Position numbers and translations under genes: made by a program. Shown piece by piece: positions 6,773 to 8,750 of a stretch of DNA of 8,750 bases (its first letter is position 1; each line of letters begins with the position of its first letter). The DNA comes from Synechococcales cyanobacterium PMM_0002 (lineage in GTDB: Bacteria > Cyanobacteriota > Cyanobacteriia > Elainellales > Elainellaceae): assembly GCA_949127925.1 (NCBI GenBank), contig CASBQX010000199.1, positions 1 through 8,750 on the forward strand, in the 5' to 3' direction. The notes under the pieces were generated by a model. That model saw only the letters and a list, made by a program, of their open reading frames with translations. It was not told the DNA's origin and made no database searches.

Positions 6773-8074
6773 CTACAGCGTTGCCATCACCTCACGGGCG
6801 GCCTGAAGGGTGCGATCGACATCTTCATCGGTATGAGCCAGTGAGGTAAACCCGGCTTCAAACTGCGAGGGTGCTAGGTAAACGCCGTGCTCCAACATGC
6901 CCCGGTGGAAGCGGCCAAACTTTTGCAGGTCAGAGGTTTTAGCATCTTCGTAGTTGTGTACAGGGCCTGCGGTAAAGAAAAAGCCAAACATGGCGCTAAT
7001 GGAATCACCACAGGCGGCATGTCCAGTTTCTTGAGCCACTTGAACTAGGCCATCTGCTAGCTTTTTGGTGATCCGCTCTAGCTGTTCGTAGGTGCCGGGA
7101 CGTTGCAGGAGTTCCAAGGTTTTGATCCCGGCTGTCATCGCCAAAGGGTTGCCAGAGAGCGTCCCCGCTTGATACACCGGGCCAGCCGGAGCCACCATTT
7201 GCATAATGTCGCGCCGCCCGCCGTAGGCTCCGACGGGTAAGCCGCCACCAATGACCTTGCCCAGGGTGGTGAGGTCGGGAGTAATGCCAAATTTTGCTTG
7301 GGCACCGCCGTAGGAAATCCGAAAACCGGTCATGACTTCATCAAACACGAGCAGTGCGCCGTGTTCTTGGGTCAGTTCGCGCAAGCCTTCTAAGAAGCCA
7401 GCATCGGGTGGAATGAAGCCAGCATTGCCCACCACGGGTTCGAGAATCACCCCGGCAATCTCACCTGGGTTTTCGGCAAACAGCGCTTTCACTGCTTCTA
7501 GGTCGTTGAACGGAGCGGTGAGGGTGGCGGCGGTGGTGGACTTGGGCACGCCCGGAGAATCTGGCAGACCCAGGGTGGCTACACCAGAGCCAGCTTTGAC
7601 CAAAAACATATCGGCGTGGCCGTGGTAGCAGCCTTCAAATTTAATGATTTTTTCACGCTCAGTAAAGGCGCGCATCAGTCGCAGCACCGACATGCAGGCT
7701 TCGGTGCCAGAGTTGACAAAGCGCACCATCTCCACGCTTGGCACGGCGTCAATCACCATTTCTGCCAGCACATTTTCTAGATAGTTGGGTGCGCCAAAAC
7801 TGGTGCCTTTCTCTGCTGCTGCTTGGATGGCTTTGATCACGTAGGGGTGGGCATGGCCGCAAATTGCAGGGCCCCAAGTGCCGATGTAGTCGATGTATTG
7901 GTTGCCATCGACATCCCACATATAGGCGTCCTTAACTCGATCCACAACGATGGGCTGTCCACCCACCGATTTGAACGCACGCACAGGAGAGTTTACCCCC
8001 CCCGGCATGAGCTTCTGCGCCGCAGCAAAGATTTCTTCTGAACGGGTTGTTTTCAACTGGGTGGTAGTCGTCAA
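6773..8074 (-). CDS. hemL: Glutamate-1-semialdehyde 2,1-aminomutase
   Basis: HemL (GSAM) converts glutamate-1-semialdehyde to 5-aminolevulinate with a pyridoxal/pyridoxamine phosphate cofactor. This is the last step of the C5 route from glutamyl-tRNA that feeds heme, chlorophyll and phycobilins. The product is 433 aa, full length. The cofactor Schiff-base lysine is Lys273 in TLGKVIGGG, matching the number I recall for the Synechococcus enzyme. Other landmarks are MPGGVNSPVRAF near the N-terminus, NSGTEACMSVLRL, FEGCYHGHAD and VFDEVMTGFR. The start is TTG at 8074: no ATG lies between it and the conserved EEIFAAAQ segment, and an AGGAGA ribosome site is 5 nt upstream. A run of eight G on the coding strand (7996-8003) falls in MPGGVNSP. 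Divergent from nanE, with 104 bp between the starts. Confidence 0.98.
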   Translation of the reverse strand: MTTTTQLKTTRSEEIFAAAQKLMPGGVNSPVRAFKSVGGQPIVVDRVKDAYMWDVDGNQYIDYIGTWGPAICGHAHPYVIKAIQAAAEKGTSFGAPNYLENVLAEMVIDAVPSVEMVRFVNSGTEACMSVLRLMRAFTEREKIIKFEGCYHGHADMFLVKAGSGVATLGLPDSPGVPKSTTAATLTAPFNDLEAVKALFAENPGEIAGVILEPVVGNAGFIPPDAGFLEGLRELTQEHGALLVFDEVMTGFRISYGGAQAKFGITPDLTTLGKVIGGGLPVGAYGGRRDIMQMVAPAGPVYQAGTLSGNPLAMTAGIKTLELLQRPGTYEQLERITKKLADGLVQVAQETGHAACGDSISAMFGFFFTAGPVHNYEDAKTSDLQKFGRFHRGMLEHGVYLAPSQFEAGFTSLAHTDEDVDRTLQAAREVMATL

Positions 8075-8079
8075 AGCTT

Positions 8080-8085
8080 TCTCCT
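8080..8085 (-). promoter_or_regulatory. Shine-Dalgarno fixing the hemL TTG start
   Basis: AGGAGA on the - strand lies 5 nt before TTG 8074, a normal spacing. With no in-frame ATG before the conserved region, this supports TTG as the true start. Confidence 0.8.
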
Positions 8086-8178
8086 AAAACTTAATTGCTA
8101 TGCCCTGAGGATGAAGCAGAGTGCATATTACATTATCCTATGGATTGATCATGCAGTTTGTCTGGGTGGGGAAAACGG

Positions 8179-8750
8179 ATGGCGGGTAATAGTCTTCTAA
8201 TTCAGGCGCTGCAAGGTGGTTTGGTGGTGTCGTGTCAGGCTCCGGCAGACTCTCCGTTGCATGAACCGTCGGTGATTGCCGCGATCGCCCATGCGTCGGT
8301 GCTCCAGGGGGCGGTGGGGGTACGGATCGATACGCCAGCCCATGTGGAAGCGGTACGGCAGCGGGTAGATGTGCCAATTATTGGGCTGTGGAAACGGCAG
8401 ATTGAGGGGTCAGAGGTTTACATTACGCCGCAGTTTGTCCATGCTCAGGCGATCGCCCGCGCTGGAGCCGACATCATTGCGATCGATGCCACGCGGCGTC
8501 TGCGCCCAGAGGGAGAAACCGTAAAAACACTGATTCAGCAGATTCACGATTATCTGGGTAAGCCTGTGATGGCCGATGTGGATACGTTAGAGGGGGCGAT
8601 CGCCGCCGTTGAGTCCGGAGCCGACTTGGTGGGCACCACGCTTTATGGCTACACCGCCGAAACGCGCCACCTGAAGCCACCGGGCTTTGACCTGCTCCGT
8701 CAGCTAGTCGCCAAGCTAGACATTCCGATTATCTGCGAAGGCGGCATTTC
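8179..8750 (+). CDS. nanE: Putative N-acetylmannosamine-6-phosphate 2-epimerase, 3' end cut by window
   Basis: NanE interconverts N-acetylmannosamine-6-phosphate and N-acetylglucosamine-6-phosphate, a step in sialic acid and amino-sugar use. It is a TIM-barrel enzyme. The first 190 codons are present with no stop; family members are roughly 220-240 aa, so about 30-50 residues lie beyond the edge. Landmarks: VVSCQAP (16-22), Arg49 in VGVRIDTP, IIGLWKR (67-73) with candidate catalytic Lys72, IDATRRLRP (102-110), MADVDTLE (131-138) with Asp133, TTLYGYT (153-159), and ICEGG with candidate catalytic Glu187. These residues correspond to the Lys/Glu pair I recall from the Clostridium perfringens enzyme. 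The ATG has only a weak purine-rich leader (GGTGGGG). The physiological role in a cyanobacterium is unclear. Confidence 0.9.
   Translation, partial: MAGNSLLIQALQGGLVVSCQAPADSPLHEPSVIAAIAHASVLQGAVGVRIDTPAHVEAVRQRVDVPIIGLWKRQIEGSEVYITPQFVHAQAIARAGADIIAIDATRRLRPEGETVKTLIQQIHDYLGKPVMADVDTLEGAIAAVESGADLVGTTLYGYTAETRHLKPPGFDLLRQLVAKLDIPIICEGGI

Noticed and set aside
8075..8178. Promoters for hemL and nanE in the 104-bp divergent region.
   Set aside because: GATAAT (- strand, 8137-8132) resembles a -10, but no acceptable -35 lies at the right distance on either strand.

Overview
The window looks like chromosomal DNA from a cyanobacterium, probably of the Leptolyngbya/Synechococcus-like kind (the genus is a guess). 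I counted the octamer GCGATCGC (HIP1, a cyanobacterial hallmark) 15 times, first at 453-460 and last at 8596-8603, where chance would give well under one. The gene content agrees: a eukaryotic-type Ser/Thr kinase of the cyanobacterial type, glutamate-1-semialdehyde aminotransferase of the C5 tetrapyrrole pathway, and heptanucleotide tandem repeats plus a C/G-rich palindromic repeat of kinds common in cyanobacteria.

Layout. On the + strand: a Maf-family nucleotide pyrophosphatase (189-782), a soluble Ser/Thr protein kinase (1006-2109), then a family 5 solute-binding lipoprotein (2240-3916) and a DppB-type permease (3963-4988). The last two form half of a peptide/nickel-type ABC importer. A 47-nt near-perfect palindrome and a good -35/-10 pair lie between the kinase and the transporter genes. 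On the - strand, converging on the permease: an orphan ParA-type ATPase (5863-6462) whose stop codon overlaps the start of an M28 zinc peptidase (5009-5866) by four bases. Next comes a 310-bp gene-free stretch (6463-6772) holding a 7-bp tandem repeat, a probable 163-bp MITE and the hemL terminator. Then hemL (6773-8074, - strand) with a TTG start, and divergently a nanE-like epimerase (8179 to the window edge, + strand, incomplete).

How the genes fit together. Two units look co-transcribed: binding protein plus permease, and parA plus peptidase. The importer lacks its second permease and its ATPases here, so it must be completed by genes elsewhere. The other genes are metabolic or housekeeping functions with no evident link to their neighbours. 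I see no phage, CRISPR, tRNA or rRNA sequence and no clear defence system. The most unusual parts are the mobile/repeat block that forms the parA leader, the parA-peptidase coupling, and the palindrome that overlaps the predicted transporter promoter.
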